From contig JBNGIO010006317.1 in NCBI GenBank assembly GCA_049999805.1, positions 779,144 through 843,143 on the forward strand: a stretch of DNA of 64,000 nucleotides. The letters are read 5' to 3'. Origin of the DNA: Folioceros fuciformis (lineage: Eukaryota > Anthocerotophyta > Anthocerotopsida > Anthocerotales). The position numbers were made by a program, and so were the translations under genes. Below are positions 45,651-57,405 of the stretch, in pieces. The notes beneath the pieces are model-generated. The model saw only the letters and a list, made by a program, of their open reading frames with translations. It was not told where the DNA came from and did not search any database. Each line of letters starts with the position of its first letter. Position 1 is the first letter of the stretch.

Positions 45651-47637
45651 TCATTTGTAATACCTTTGCTTGGTGTTTGCACAAAAGCCTTGCATTCCTC
45701 TTGGACAATTGCAGCATGCCCAGTCCCCTAAAGGATTGTAAATTGTGTATATCAGCCTTTTATCTGTGCAGCTTTGCAAAAGAGCTGGTTCTTGATCGTG
45801 AGTAGGAAGTGTAACATAGTCCTCAGGCATAGAAAGAGAGCCCCTCACTACATTTTTGATAATCACCTCTTGCTTTCCATTGTGCTTGAAGCCATGTTGT
45901 TTTGTAAAGTGCTTGTGCCAATACACTTTGCATACTGAATCCGTTAGTGTATGGAGCAACCAATCCATACGCCGACCTCGCAGACGCATAAACTCATGGC
46001 TCAACATGGACTTTAAGAAGCCATGCCAAGCTTCAATTGATGAATTGTAGTCCTGGCCAACATGTGGCATGGTCCTGGAATACTTTAGCCACATAGGTAT
46101 CACCCCCTCCCACTAATTCTTGAAGTACTGAATGAACTCTAGAGCTTCTCTTTCATAGTCCACATATAATTGTTGTAGCATCTTCCTAGCCTCAGCTTCT
46201 GTGTGCCAATGATGAGAAACATACATGATGTCACCAAGGCGACAAAAGATTGCCACTCTTGTCCTCCACTGCCTAACCTTAAGCAAAAGGTGTTGTAGCC
46301 AACATTTTCTAACATGCTATAAACATAGCAAGATTCACATAGCCTCCCCCCATATGGCTCGTAGAGCACCTATTTCAACAACACCATCATCCACAAGGAA
46401 AGCACTGGGTTGCCATAGTGGACTGTGATGCTGCATATGCATTTAAAATGCATACAACCACGCTTGGATATCCTCTAGTTTACCACTGTTCGTGATAATA
46501 CAAGCAACAAGGACTCCACTATAGTAATTATCAAAGACCAACAAGGTGTACAAGTGGAACTTGTACTTATTGGTGCCAAAAGTGGCATCAAGGGAGATCA
46601 CACTATTATTTCCAAATTGAAGCATCATAGACCTCTGAAACGTTGTTTGCACCCCTAGTGTAAAGGGCCTAAATTGGAATGGTATCATACAATGTTATTG
46701 TGAGCTTCTATCCACATCTGGACACTTACCTCATCGTTCGGATGATACTAGTAAAAGCCTGTGGTAACAGTTGATGCAATGTTATCAATGTCATGAGGTT
46801 GAAGGAACTCATCACGACAGGGTTCATAACCACATGCTTGTGCTTTCAGATCCACTCTTTGAACGTGCTCTAAATAGATCTGTCTTTTAGTGGCTCCTGC
46901 AAAAAGTCTGTTGGACCCATGTTCGTTTTCCACTACTCAAATGAGCAGCAAACCTTGCTTGTGGGTTTGCATTGTACTAAGAGCCATGACAAATTTCACC
47001 GGAGTTGTTAATGTGTTGGTTATAGACAATAAACACCGCTACAAGATGAGGCCAACAAAAGCTGCTTAACATCAAAGTGGTATTGACAACCATGCTTCAC
47101 ACTAGAGAGTCTTAATATCTTGCCTTTGCGTTTCCCTGTGCTTTGAGATGCCTGTATAGCTAGCTCGTTGGTACGAAAATCTATTCCTCCAAAGGCACAC
47201 CAATACTTAGTGTGCCTAAGCCAAGACCACATGTTTTGTCTATGTACAACGTTAGTTTCCCTTGCTTTTTTGTCAGTTTCTTTCCAGAACGAGGTAGGAA
47301 ATGAGCGGTCCATACTATCTCCGTGGAGCAAGTCCTCCACTCTATCCCACCGAATGATGGCGACATTAGACAACAACGAAGTACATTTTCTTTCAGGCAA
47401 CACTTGTCTGCTGATAACAACAGAAGATAATGTCAAATCAAGAACTCTGAAAGGACCTTGTGGTGGTTCTTGTACCCCCCACCCAATCGGCCGATCAAGA
47501 CCAACTATTGCTTTTACACTCATGACTTGAAATGTTGGACACTTGATAGATTGACATTCAGAGTGAGTGGTGAAGGCACTCGCGAGTTTGAGCGGTTGGT
47601 GAAGGCACTCACGAGTTTCAGCGGTTGGTGAAGGCAC
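45651..47637 (-). pseudogene. MULE-like transposase with SWIM zinc finger, decayed
   Basis: Minus-strand pieces in family order. 47637-47020 is the N-terminal part (WLRHTKYWCAFGGIDF, SVKHGCQYHFDVKQLL). 46933-46748 has GATKRQIYLEHVQRV and CRDEFLQPHDIDNIAS. 46688-46443 has NSVISLDATFGTNKYKFHLY, the first catalytic Asp, and FDNYYSGVLVACIIT. Near 46400 is FLVDDGVVEIGALRAIWGEA, the second catalytic Asp. 46103-45651 has SIEAWHGFLKSML and the SWIM finger DWACCNCPRGMQGFC. Stops and frame shifts separate these blocks, so the copy is inactive. Such SWIM-finger MULEs are common in mosses and lycophytes. I could not define terminal inverted repeats. Confidence 0.8.
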
Positions 47638-47680
47638 TCACGAGTTTCAGCGGTTGGTGAAGGCACTTGCGAGATTGAGT
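47565..47680. repeat. 29-bp tandem repeat, about four units
   Basis: Units contain GGCACTCACGAGTTTCAGCG and GTTGGTGAA. The array sits at the 5' end of the MULE-like transposase frame and contributes its first residues. Confidence 0.9.
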
Positions 47681-48465
47681 GCATAATGTAAGTGGAATAT
47701 AGAGCCTAATAGTGTTCATGGCGTAGTGATCCATTCGTACAAAAAATTATGACGCCCATAGGCTTAACTACATACAATGCTTGGATGGATGCATGGTCGT
47801 AAGGCCACCACAAGCATGCATCCCATATGCCGGTGCATCCCATAGTAACAGGGAACCGGAATATGAGTGGCGGGGCCTACGTATGAAGACACACTTGCAT
47901 TAATAACTTGACGAGTTTTAGGAATCGGGTGTAGAAGCCCAAGTCATGCAAATGGCGGCATGGCATGCATCTGAACTAGGCAACTGGTGTACATGGTGGG
48001 TGTGGTGTCTATAGTCAAACCCTCTCTAAATGGGAACCCCCTTTAAATGGGATGCCCAGGCTTACTCCCTTGAATGTGCTACATGCTAAATGGGAAACCC
48101 TCTAATTTGTAAATCGGAACATGTCTCCCAAACATTCAATGCAAGTACACCTCTATAAAAGGGAAAATACATATTTAAAAAAATAAAAAAAATTGAGGAA
48201 ATCATCTTATCAAGATTAAATCATGAGTTATTGAGATTATGTCAAGTTAAAGGCTATCGAGATTATATCATGAAACATAGATAGTCATCGAGATTGGGCC
48301 TATATATGTAGTAGTTTTGTACACTATGCTTTCTGATCAGAAGCATTGTTCCTAGTACATAAGTTGTTTCATTATACAAGTTGTCTTATGGTGTTGTAAG
48401 TTGTTGTCTTGCTGTGAGATATTTTGTTTGTGTTCCTTACCCATTCTCTTTGACTTCTAGAAATA
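47681..48465. other. Between MULE-like and pogo-like elements
   Basis: No gene is seen. AAATGGGA-type short repeats at 48025-48095 and 48160-48170 may belong to the subterminal part of the pogo-like element. Confidence 0.4.
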
Positions 48466-50135
48466 ATGCCGCCCAAGCTGCTATGCAAGCATGCTACCCT
48501 AACAAAGCAACAAAAGAAAGAGGTTTGCGAATATTATGTCCAACACTCTTGCATACTTAAGGAGTTGACTAGATGGACAATAGAGAAGTTTTCAATAGCA
48601 GCTTTTAAAAGTGCATTGTCTATGATTGTGAATGACAAAGACAAATGGTTGGACCCTACCATTGGTCCAACAACTAATATGGCAGGAATGAGGGATAGAC
48701 CAGTCGTATGCCCACAGGTTGACTACGCAGTACACATTTGGGCTCTTGCAATCCAAGCTCAAGGTGCCACAATTTCAGATGACTTGCTTCGTGAGATGGC
48801 TTCTAAATTCCACGAGAGGATTCCTGTAGATGAGAGACTAAAAATGACATACCATAGAGGTTGGGTTGCTCGCTGGAAGAAAAGGTATAATTTTAAAGCA
48901 GTTGTCAGACATGGAGAGGTAGGGAGTGTTGACAATATAGAAGCAGTGAAGGCAGCTATTAGAGAGTTGCAACTTCAAGTTCTTGATTATGGAGCTGCAA
49001 ATGTTTTTAATATGGATGAGACTGATATTTTCTTCAGAGCACTGCCGAACAGGACACTTGCAACAATGCCTGTTGCAGGACGGAAGCAGTTTGAGGACCG
49101 GTTGACAATTGGATTGACAACAAATGTTGATGGATCTTGCAAGTTGCTACCTTTTGTGATTAACAGATTACTTAGGCCTCGTGCTTTTTTCCTTTATGAA
49201 TGTTCAAAATCCCGAGAATTTGAATATTATGTGGTCTGCAAACCAAAAGGCATGATGACAATAGAGCTGTTTGAGAAGTTTTTTACTAGATTTTGACCAA
49301 AGGATGGTTGCATTAGGGCGGACTAGAGTGTTACTTATAGTGGATAATTGTCCTGGGCATCGATTTGGTGATGAAGCTCAATTGCAAGTTACAAAGGTGG
49401 TTTTCTTTCCACCCAATGTGACAAGCGTATATCAGCCTTTGGACTAGGGGATCATCCGTTCTTTCAAGGCTCAGTATCGCAAGTTGATGATTTCGTACCA
49501 ATGCAAGCAGATCATAGACAATGTGGCTACAACTATCGATGTATATCAAGCATTGGTTATGCTAGTAAAAGGTTGGACTTCATTTGTGAGTCCTTATACC
49601 ACACACAATTGTTGGGAGGCATAGCACTTTAGATGCGAAATTGCGTGCACAAGATGCTCGGTTCCGTGAATCTTTGGATCTAAAAAGCGTACCATATGAT
49701 CCAGAGGATCCATTGTCGGATCCTCAAAATCACTCTAATTCGTTGGAAACACAGGTAGAAGAGCTACAATAGTCCGTGCGAAGCTTAGCATTATTAACAT
49801 CTGAGGATATAACAGGAATTGCTGATGTTGGATATCCAATGATGACAATTGAAGAGTATCTGAACTTTGAGGAGGATGAAGGATTGGAGACTACATATAT
49901 TCCTACAGAGAACGAAATATGGCAAGCGTTAATCCCTCCGCCTGTTAATGAGGAGGGTGGGGAGAATGATATAGCGTCAATGGAGACCATAGCGCCAACA
50001 CCGCGTACGACAAAGGATGCTGTAGATAATGCTATGAGGATAGCGAAGATGTTTTTGGAAGAGATGCTACATAATACTCTTGATGCTTTAAAGTTGTTTT
50101 CTCAGTTGGAAAACATATTGCTAGTAATTGGATGA
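48466..50135 (+). pseudogene. pogo/Tigger-like (Tc1/mariner superfamily) transposase, broken
   Basis: The first frame (48466-49296, 276 residues) carries a psq/CENP-B type N-terminal HTH (LTKQQKKEVCEYYVQHSC) and a second HTH (FHERIPVDERLKMTYHRGWVARWKKRYN). The start of the DDE domain follows, with FNMDETDIFFRALPNRTLA (first catalytic Asp). A frame shift near 49290 moves the rest to another frame, where VLLIVDNCPGHRFGDEA gives the second Asp and FFPPNVTSVYQPLD the third. A TAG at 49445-49447 replaces the Gln that usually follows. Another stop comes before 49625. 49776-50135 encodes an acidic C-terminal tail. Terminal repeats were not identified. Confidence 0.85.
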
Positions 50136-51378
50136 AAGCAATTCAACATCAATCCTTTGATTGATGATTATTTTAACCCGGCAAACTAGAATTAGGTTGG
50201 CAGCTATGTAGTATGAGAAAGCATTTTGGATTTTTTGGAAGATTTTCAGCTCATTCGAATTTTTGATTTAAAGGGTTTTTTTTAAATTTATTATTTTCCA
50301 AAAAGAAGATGAAAATGCCTAAGCGAGAACCCCTCTTTTCTACTTTAGATGCTCTTAATGCTCTTAAATTCTCTTAATTTCATCTTCTCTTCTTTTCTCT
50401 TTTTTAGAAATGTAATTTTTCTACTCCCAATTGTTCCCAATTAGAGGAATCTGACTGTACTTGAAATGTGGATGCTTGGTGTGTAATTGCAATCTCATTA
50501 TACAAAACTGCAGTGCAATCCCAATATGCAAAAGATTCTCTTTCATTACCGAAAAAAACCCAATCAAGGAAAATTGAAGATGAGGACACCCAGGTTACCG
50601 AGTTGCACAAAAAAGGTCTTTCTGAACAGAAACAGAACGGTTGTCGTCTTCGTCATGGCGGCCGAGCTATCCGTCCTTAGTCAGCGCCTGCGGCGTTGCA
50701 CTTGTCTGCGTAGTAGTGCCAAGGATACCATAACTTTTAGCTGCATGCACCTGAAAAAGCCACACAAATAACATGCAACTTGGATCGCTCGCGACAACAT
50801 GACTTCCTCACAGCCATAGGCATTTACAGCACTATCGTGATATGCACGTCAGGAGAATTAGGGTTGCCTGCAGCCGGGTCTCAATGCACCTGGGAGGAGG
50901 CAGATGGGCATTTTGGTTGCTGACAAATGAATTCTTGATTGGATGACTCGTCCATTTCAGATTCTGCAGCCTGATCTGCCACTCACTCCATATTCTCGTC
51001 AAAATCGCTCTTGATCCTTGAAGTGAAGTCATCTGCGAAAGAAGGTTCTGTCCAGCGTTGTGGTCCCGGTGAGGGAGAAGAGCCTCGGAGTGGAAGCGCG
51101 TGTTGGCGTCCATGGCTGACGCCTAAAGTTAGGAACCGACAGAATAGCCAGGAGAGCCTTGCGCCTCGTCTTGCAACTTGCGTAAACTCCTCTCAGGTGC
51201 TGAGGTGAAGTAAAGCTGAAATTAGCCGCAGCTGCCCGCCGCCCTATTTCAGTTCCGCGCCATAACGTTTTTGGCGGGGATGGTTAAGGTAGCTGCGAGC
51301 CACTGAAACCGTCTGCGATTTGGACAGTGAAGGCAAGGGAGGAAGAATAGGCTTCTGTAGGATTGGTGTGAAGGAGCC
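50136..51378. other. Intergenic, upstream of LSM6
   Basis: No gene is recognised. The left part is AT-rich transposon flank. The right part (from about 51200) should contain the LSM6 promoter and leader. Confidence 0.4.
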
Positions 51379-51945
51379 ATGAGTTCTGTCCAAGGAATAG
51401 TTGGTAGCGGTTCGGCCAAGACACCCGCGGATTTTCTCAAATCCATCCGTGGACGGCCGGTGGTTGTGAAGCTCAACTCCGGAGTCGACTATCGAGGTAC
51501 ATGCTTTACCTGATCCTTCCAGCAGACTTCCCACTGCATGCCCTGACGGAAGAAGGCAATTTCAACATCGCGATGGCCGTTTGGCAGGAATTCTCGCCTG
51601 CCTTGATGGCTACATGAACATTGCGATGGAGCAGACGGAGGAGTACGTGAACGGTCAGCTCAAGAACAAGTACGGGGATGCCTTCATCCGAGGCAACAAC
51701 GGTGAGCTTCTGCTTTCGGTTAGATGTCTAGGGTTCTGAGGGAGCAGCAGGAGCCGTGCTCACGTATTCTCTGATATTGTTCAGGCATGTGGCTGTTTCC
51801 TGTGGCTGTTCAGGCATGTGGCTGTGTTGTGCGTGGCCTTGATGCGTACTGATGCTTGTCTTGAGAGCCATTTGTACTGACTATCTCCCCATTTCCTCTT
51901 GCAGTCCTGTACATCAGCACATCAAAACGGACGATGCAGGACTAG
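51379..51945 (+). CDS. LSM6: U6 snRNA-associated Sm-like protein LSm6
   Basis: Three exons: 51379-51496, 51588-51701 and 51905-51945. Both introns are phase 1 and the protein has 90 residues. After a short N-terminus, TPADFLKSIRGRPVVVKLNS opens the Sm1 motif, which continues GVDYRGILACLDGYMNI and MEQTEEYVNG. GDAFIRGNNVLYIS is the Sm2 motif. Size and sequence match LSM6 throughout. Known: LSM6 is in the LSM1-7 ring (mRNA decapping, cytoplasm) and the LSM2-8 ring (U6 snRNA, nucleus). Exon 3 encodes only the last 13 residues. Confidence 0.96.
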
Positions 51946-52496
51946 GAGTGTCTGCCTTTTCTGCACTTCACGGCTGCTCACTGATGTGAAGTGACCACAA
52001 CTCTCATATTTGGTGGGAACAGCAGATTTGTTTGAGGAACTCAGTTTTGAATTAGGAAACAATTAGGCGGCCGCAATTGCAGAGTATGTATGGGCGTGAA
52101 TTTGTGATAGTATGAGACCGACACGTGGATGCTGGGTTTGGAGTCCATATGCACTGATTGTGTAAGTGCAAGCTTTGATATCCTCATCAATGCTTTCCTC
52201 TGACGCTGGGACCTAAACTTCTCTCTTTGTAATAGAGAAACGTATAACAGAAATGTACGTTATTGCTCCTGAAAACAGTCGAGCTCTCTTTTTTTTCATT
52301 GATTTTGGTCAAACACCGAGCTTCACCAAAAAGCAAGTATCTACACAGAATGTTGCTCCAAAGCTCAACACCTGTACATCATAGGCTATCCTACCAGGCC
52401 ACGCCTCCTGCAAATTCCTTGAGACATTTCCCAGCTCCCCAATCTACTCTGCCAAACAGAAGTGAAAAACATGTGTGATGACCTACAAACTCGTCT
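51946..52496. other. Convergent 3' regions of LSM6 and the C2-domain gene
   Basis: About 550 bp between facing stop codons. No gene is recognised. Confidence 0.5.
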
Positions 52497-53261
52497 TCAG
52501 AAAAGTATGTCTCCAAGCAAGAGACCACCAAGGATGCCGGTGGCAATGGCCCAGAAATTGTCCCTGTTGTGCGGCATCCTCTGTGGTTGCACAGGTACTG
52601 GATACTGGTAAGCTCCAGGAGCAGCAGCATAGTAGGGCTTCGCCTCGCCAAAAGGTCCGGGAGGGAAGGCGTAGACAGGAGCCTGACCCGAAGCCGAAGC
52701 GCCATAAGGAGCAGGGTATGGTCCCGTCGGATACCCCACGACGGGAATACCGTCAGCTGGCGCATCACCTTCTTTAGCTTGTGGCACAGATGTTGACGGA
52801 CTGGGATCATCCGGCCTGGGAAACTTGACTCCCTGAAGCCTGACCGAAAACCTGATGACGCCTTTCATCCTCCCGGAAGGCCGCTGCAGACCAAGCTCGA
52901 TGATGTTGTCGTTCTGATTCCAGCTGGACGCCTGACTCATCCTCAGAACTTCGAAAAGAGGGAAATAGGCAGTGCCGACGATGGAGTCGGAGAGGAGATC
53001 CTTGCTGCGCACCTGCAGGACAAGATACGCGTAGGGATCGTAGAGCACGGAGTCGTGCACAGGCAGCGAGATGCGGTCGTTCCACACAGGATTCGTCCCC
53101 GCCTTCTTCAGCACCCGAGTGCATCGGTTTGACGTCGCATCAACCCGAGCCACAACGTAGGTGCTCATCTTGCGCAAGAAGCTCACATCTTTCAGATCCT
53201 CCGCAGCCATGACAGACAACTCGATTGTAGCCGGCTGCAAGCCTCTGCTCGGAGCCGCCAT
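52497..53261 (-). CDS. C2-domain, proline/tyrosine-rich, tail-anchored protein (SRC2-like)
   Basis: Intronless, 254 residues. A C2 domain fills about residues 10-145 (IELSVMAAEDLKDV, STYVVARVD, TNPVWNDRISLPVHD, LSDSIVGTAYFPL). A Pro/Tyr/Ala-rich linker follows (about 155-230, GYPTGPYPAPYG). The C-terminus is one hydrophobic segment (FWAIATGILGGLLLGDILF), consistent with a tail anchor. This layout matches plant SRC2-type proteins, which bind membranes or calcium-linked partners and respond to cold or other stress. Some acidic calcium ligands of classical C2 domains are not obvious here, so calcium binding is uncertain. A LINE tail lies about 340 bp upstream of the ATG. Confidence 0.88.
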   Translation of the reverse strand: MAAPSRGLQPATIELSVMAAEDLKDVSFLRKMSTYVVARVDATSNRCTRVLKKAGTNPVWNDRISLPVHDSVLYDPYAYLVLQVRSKDLLSDSIVGTAYFPLFEVLRMSQASSWNQNDNIIELGLQRPSGRMKGVIRFSVRLQGVKFPRPDDPSPSTSVPQAKEGDAPADGIPVVGYPTGPYPAPYGASASGQAPVYAFPPGPFGEAKPYYAAAPGAYQYPVPVQPQRMPHNRDNFWAIATGILGGLLLGDILF

Positions 53262-53600
53262 CTCGGGTCGCGCTGGCGCTCAGAGGGATAGGAACCACCA
53301 CGGAAACTGAGGGCCACAGAGCACTCCTCAACCTGATGCCAAGCCGCCGAAATGCAACCAAAGCCAAGCACAGGACCAAGCAGATCGTCTCCCCACGAAA
53401 GAATGCTGCAACCTGACGTAAGTTATGTTCCTTGGCCACGCAGGCGTCCGCGTACCTGGAACCAGCTTCTCTGCTCCGGGCGCACCACAGGACACAGGAA
53501 AGACAGCAAAGCGGGTAATTAGTAGTGACCAAAATAAACAATGCACCAGATGTAAAATTTTTGCACGACAAATTACAATTCACAACTTCATCTCTCTACA
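53262..53600 (-). promoter_or_regulatory. 5' flank of the C2-domain gene up to the LINE tail
   Basis: About 340 bp of non-coding DNA between the C2-gene ATG and the (TAAA)n end of a LINE. It holds at least the leader and proximal promoter. No clear motif is seen. Confidence 0.4.
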
Positions 53601-53601
53601 C

Positions 53602-53656
<55 letters not shown>

Positions 53657-53658
53657 TC
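53601..53658. repeat. (TTTA)n microsatellite, LINE 3' tail
   Basis: About 14 perfect four-base units. Its position just past the last LINE coding block makes it the element's tail rather than an independent microsatellite. Confidence 0.92.
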
Positions 53659-56047
53659 ATTAGGGGTATGCAGCCGTGAAGCTATGACACCGGAACGTGA
53701 ATCAAAAACATGATTTAATGGACACTTGGGAAAGCGCAAAAGAAAGAGGATTAGAGCAAACAAAATAACAAATCTAGATAGCTATGTCAATAAACCTAAG
53801 TTAAGTAATCACCAATCGCCTTGAAGTAAGAGAGAAGTTTTTCCCTACGTTTGGGAACACTAAGAAGTTGGCGGATATCGTAGTAAGAGCCTTGAAACAT
53901 CTGGATGCAAGTGTTGCGAGTGGCCATACACTGGCCAAGGATGTGGTGACGAGTTTCTTTTGAAGACCTGCATTTCCGACAAAATGGATCCTCTGCAATG
54001 TTGAATCTCCTAAAGTAAGCCCCAATAGCCATATGCCCAGTCCGAAGCTGGGTGAGAAATGATGAGAGATTACGGTCATGGAGACCAAGGCATTGTAGCA
54101 CCGAGGCCGAAGGGCCACCAAGCACCACCCCTCTTAAGCGCAGAAGCCTTAGTTGAGAAAACCCACCGTAAACACCACTCCTGTAGACTTGCAGCATGAA
54201 TTTGCTGGCAAGCTTTGGATACTGATAGGATCCGGTCTTCGCGGGAAATAGAAAGAAGAGTGGCAGCCTTGGCGGTTACATCTGCATGCTCATTACCAAC
54301 TATATTATGATGGCCCGGAATCCAGTGGAGATTGAGGGAAACCTCCGGATGAGCTACTCAGAAGGCATGGAGAGATGTCCTAGCTTGGAAAGATAAGGCT
54401 TGGGTTGGGCGAGCCGAAGTGTCCGTTAAAGACATGATAGCTACTTGATTATCAAGGAAAATTGTAATTGACGAAATCCTGGGGATGGAAGCAAAGAGGG
54501 TGGGCAAGCATGAAATTGCTTTGACCACAGAGAGAAGCTCTGCCTCATAAACCCCGTAGTATGTTTCTAAACCAAAACATAATTGATGGACAATATCCCC
54601 ATTGAAGTAGAAAACAACCGCGCCCTCAGCATGACCATCCAGAAGAGAACCATCAGTGTAAATGGCAAGGGCATTAGGAGTCAAAAGATGTAGGGAATGT
54701 GAGGCAATAGCAGAAGTGGGAGATTGTAAAATTACGATGGTTGTGGGTAAAGAAAGAGGAGAGGCCCAGGGAGGCACGAGTCGAGGAAAAATAGTCTCAA
54801 TGGCAGTGGAGGTGGGCAGTCCTAAAGCGGAGTACAGAGTACTAGGGAAAAGGAGTGTGAGGCGACTGCAGATAGCATTGTGGTAGCTTTTTTTGTAGTT
54901 AGTCGTAGGAAGAAAGACTTGATGGATGGGGTGAGAGGGAGGGTAGGAAACGTTGCGGAGGAGAGAACGGAGAGAATGGCGTTGGAGGCGCAACTCCGTG
55001 GGCAGAAGAAAAGCTTCAAATTCCAGGGCATTAGTGGAGGTAGTTCGAAACGCACCAGTAATGGCCCTACAGGCTAGACGTTGGACCCGTTGGAGGTGTT
55101 GAATGTGTGTACGACCTCCGTTGAACCAGACATTGCAGCCGTAATCGAGCTTGGGCAGGACTTCACTGATGTATAATTGTTGAAAAAGCTTGGCATTGAG
55201 GCCCCAAACTGAATTCCCAAGAGAGATTATAGCTGACAAAGTACGCATTGCGGAAGCCAAAACCTGATGAACATGCGTGTTCCAAGTTAACAACTATCGG
55301 GTAACGAAAGAGTACATTCCTTTGTTGATTCCTTATGCTTCAGGGAAAAATGAATAAGTTCAAACTTGCTAGAATCGAACTCCACGAGGTGCGTGGAGGC
55401 CTCCGATGCCACACGAAGCATAGCCTGAAGTTTTTTTTTGTAGACTTTTTGCATGAAGGAGCAATGATATATGCCCCCGTGTCATCAATCTAGCCAGTGC
55501 CACCACCCATGGTTTGAAGTTGAGTGATGAGATCAGAAGTGAAGAATGGGAAAAGAATAGGCGAGATTGGCGAACCCTTGGGTAACCTAGAGCTGATGGG
55601 AGCAAGAGTGTCATGTTGACCATCTAGGCAAAGTGACGTTGCCCGCTGAGATAGAAAGTGGAAGACCCCATGGATCAGCGGAGTTGGAAGGCCTTTCCTG
55701 CACAGGACAGATAAGAGAATCTGATGGTTAACTGAGTCATATGCACCTTTGATATCCATGAGGAGCAGGGAGAGAACATGTCGTTGACCCCAAGCCCTAC
55801 GGATATCCTGAACAAGGAGAGCTGCTGCATCGCTTGTACTCCGACCCGGTCAACCCCTCAAATGACCGGAGGGAAGGAGACCATGATTGTTCTCAACTAA
55901 GAAGAAGAGACGTGAAGCCATAAAACCCTCCAGGGCCTTGCCTAAGCAATTATGAAGAGCAATAGGGCGATATGAGCGGGGTAACGAATAATTAGCCCGA
56001 TTGAGTTTGTGGAGAATGATGGTGAGCGAGTGACGCCACGTCAAAGG

Positions 56048-56120
56048 ACGATAACCCAAAGTGGAGCAGGCCTGGAAGATAAGGATGATAACCCAAAGTG
56101 GAGCAGGCCTGGAAGATATA
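56048..56120. repeat. 31-bp direct duplication within the LINE
   Basis: ATAACCCAAAGTGGAGCAGG followed by CCTGGAAGATA occurs twice in a row, with short spacer bases. It disrupts the RT reading frame. Confidence 0.9.
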
Positions 56121-57405
56121 TAAGTAAAATTGTTTGAGGAGGTCCCAACCCCTGTGAAGAAACCTACAGCAATAGTGTCCGGGCCTGTCGCTGTCTAGGC
56201 CTTCGCACCAAAGAGCAAAAAGAGCCTGCTGCACCTCGTGCAAAGCAGGGGTGGGCCATGGGAAATAGGAAGTAGCGGACAGGGGAAGAGGAGGGGTGTT
56301 TGAAGAAGAGGGGATCAAAGCAGAACGGAGGACTAAGCATGAGAGTAAGCAAGTGACCCGTCTCCAGAGAGTAAAGGAGGAGAGAAAGACGAGGAAACGG
56401 GTTTAGTGGAGCGATAAATCTTCCAAATATCCGAGTCGCTAGCCTCCATCAGAAATTTCTTCCAATGGTCCAACTTTCACACTCCGAAAGTACTCATTTC
56501 TAACAGACCGAAAAGCTACTATATCCCCTGGAGTATTAGTAATGCGCATGACCCGACGAGCCCAAGCAAGCCCCTTGCGAAGAGACGAGAGGGTAGGAGA
56601 CCACCAAGGTTTAGCATGGAGGTGAGGGCGTACTACAGGGGTAGATGCGGAGATAGCCTTCTGTAGAGATATTGTGACTTGAGCCACAAGATGATCAATT
56701 TGAGCAATAGTCCCACCAAGTTAGTCGAAACCTCAGAAGCTAAAGTGGAAGAAAATTTGTCCCAGTCAGTAGCTTTGACATTAAGGTGGGAAGGAAGAGG
56801 AGGCGGAGGAGGGGAATTTGAACAGGAAGGAATAGTAAGGAACAAACCAATAGCTTGGTGGTCAGACCCCGCATCTAGATCGGGGAGAATATCACAGAAA
56901 TCAACCAAGTCGCGAACATCCGTAGAAGAAAGCGTGAGATTCAAAGTGAAAGTGTTATTTGTAGAAGACACGAAGGTGGGGCAATCCAAGGGGGTGAGAA
57001 GAAAGAGAGGAGTAGTATTAATGAAGAGGGCAAACTCATCGGCCAACAAGAAAATCACTTCATTAGATGCAGTAGATTTCCACAAGGAGTGATGAAGATT
57101 GAAATCTCCGAGAGTAAAACAGCATTGAGAGAGGAAGTGGGCATGTGGAGTGAGAATGCGGATGGTGCTATCGGACCCAGGCGGATTGTAAAGGTTAACA
57201 AAGTTAATGACTTGGCCTAGACAAGAGACATGGACACATTGGATATCAGGATGGTTAAAAAGATTCCAGCGGGGAGAAATACTACTAGAGCAAAGGCTTT
57301 TGTTAACGTAGGTGAGTCTCTACATCTATCCTCAAAGTTAAGTAGCTTTTCAACCAAACCACTTGAATTATTGAAGTTATGTTTCAGATAATACCTTCTG
57401 CTCAT

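Larger units (their letters stand above)
53601..57405 (-). mobile_element. LINE retrotransposon (I/Tad-like, with RNase H), decayed, with (TAAA)n tail
   Basis: On the minus strand, in order: the end of an APE-type endonuclease (57085-56633; TLSSTDVRDL, DLDAGSDHQAIGLFL), reverse transcriptase (56352-55490; HGLLPSG, MDIKGAYDSVNHQILLSVL, SRLPKGSPISPILF, degenerate IDDT), the RT thumb region (55293 on; LPKLDYGCNVWFNGG, LQRVQRLACRAITGA), RNase H (YTDGSLLDGHAEGA, YEAELLSVVKAI, FLDNQVAIMSL) and a C-terminal zinc-knuckle-like FCRKCRSSKETRHHILGQC (54197-53796). Frame shifts and stops break the frame at several points. The 3' end runs into about 14 TAAA units (read as TTTA on the plus strand at 53601-53658), as expected for I-type LINE tails. 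The 5' limit is approximate. Confidence 0.88.
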
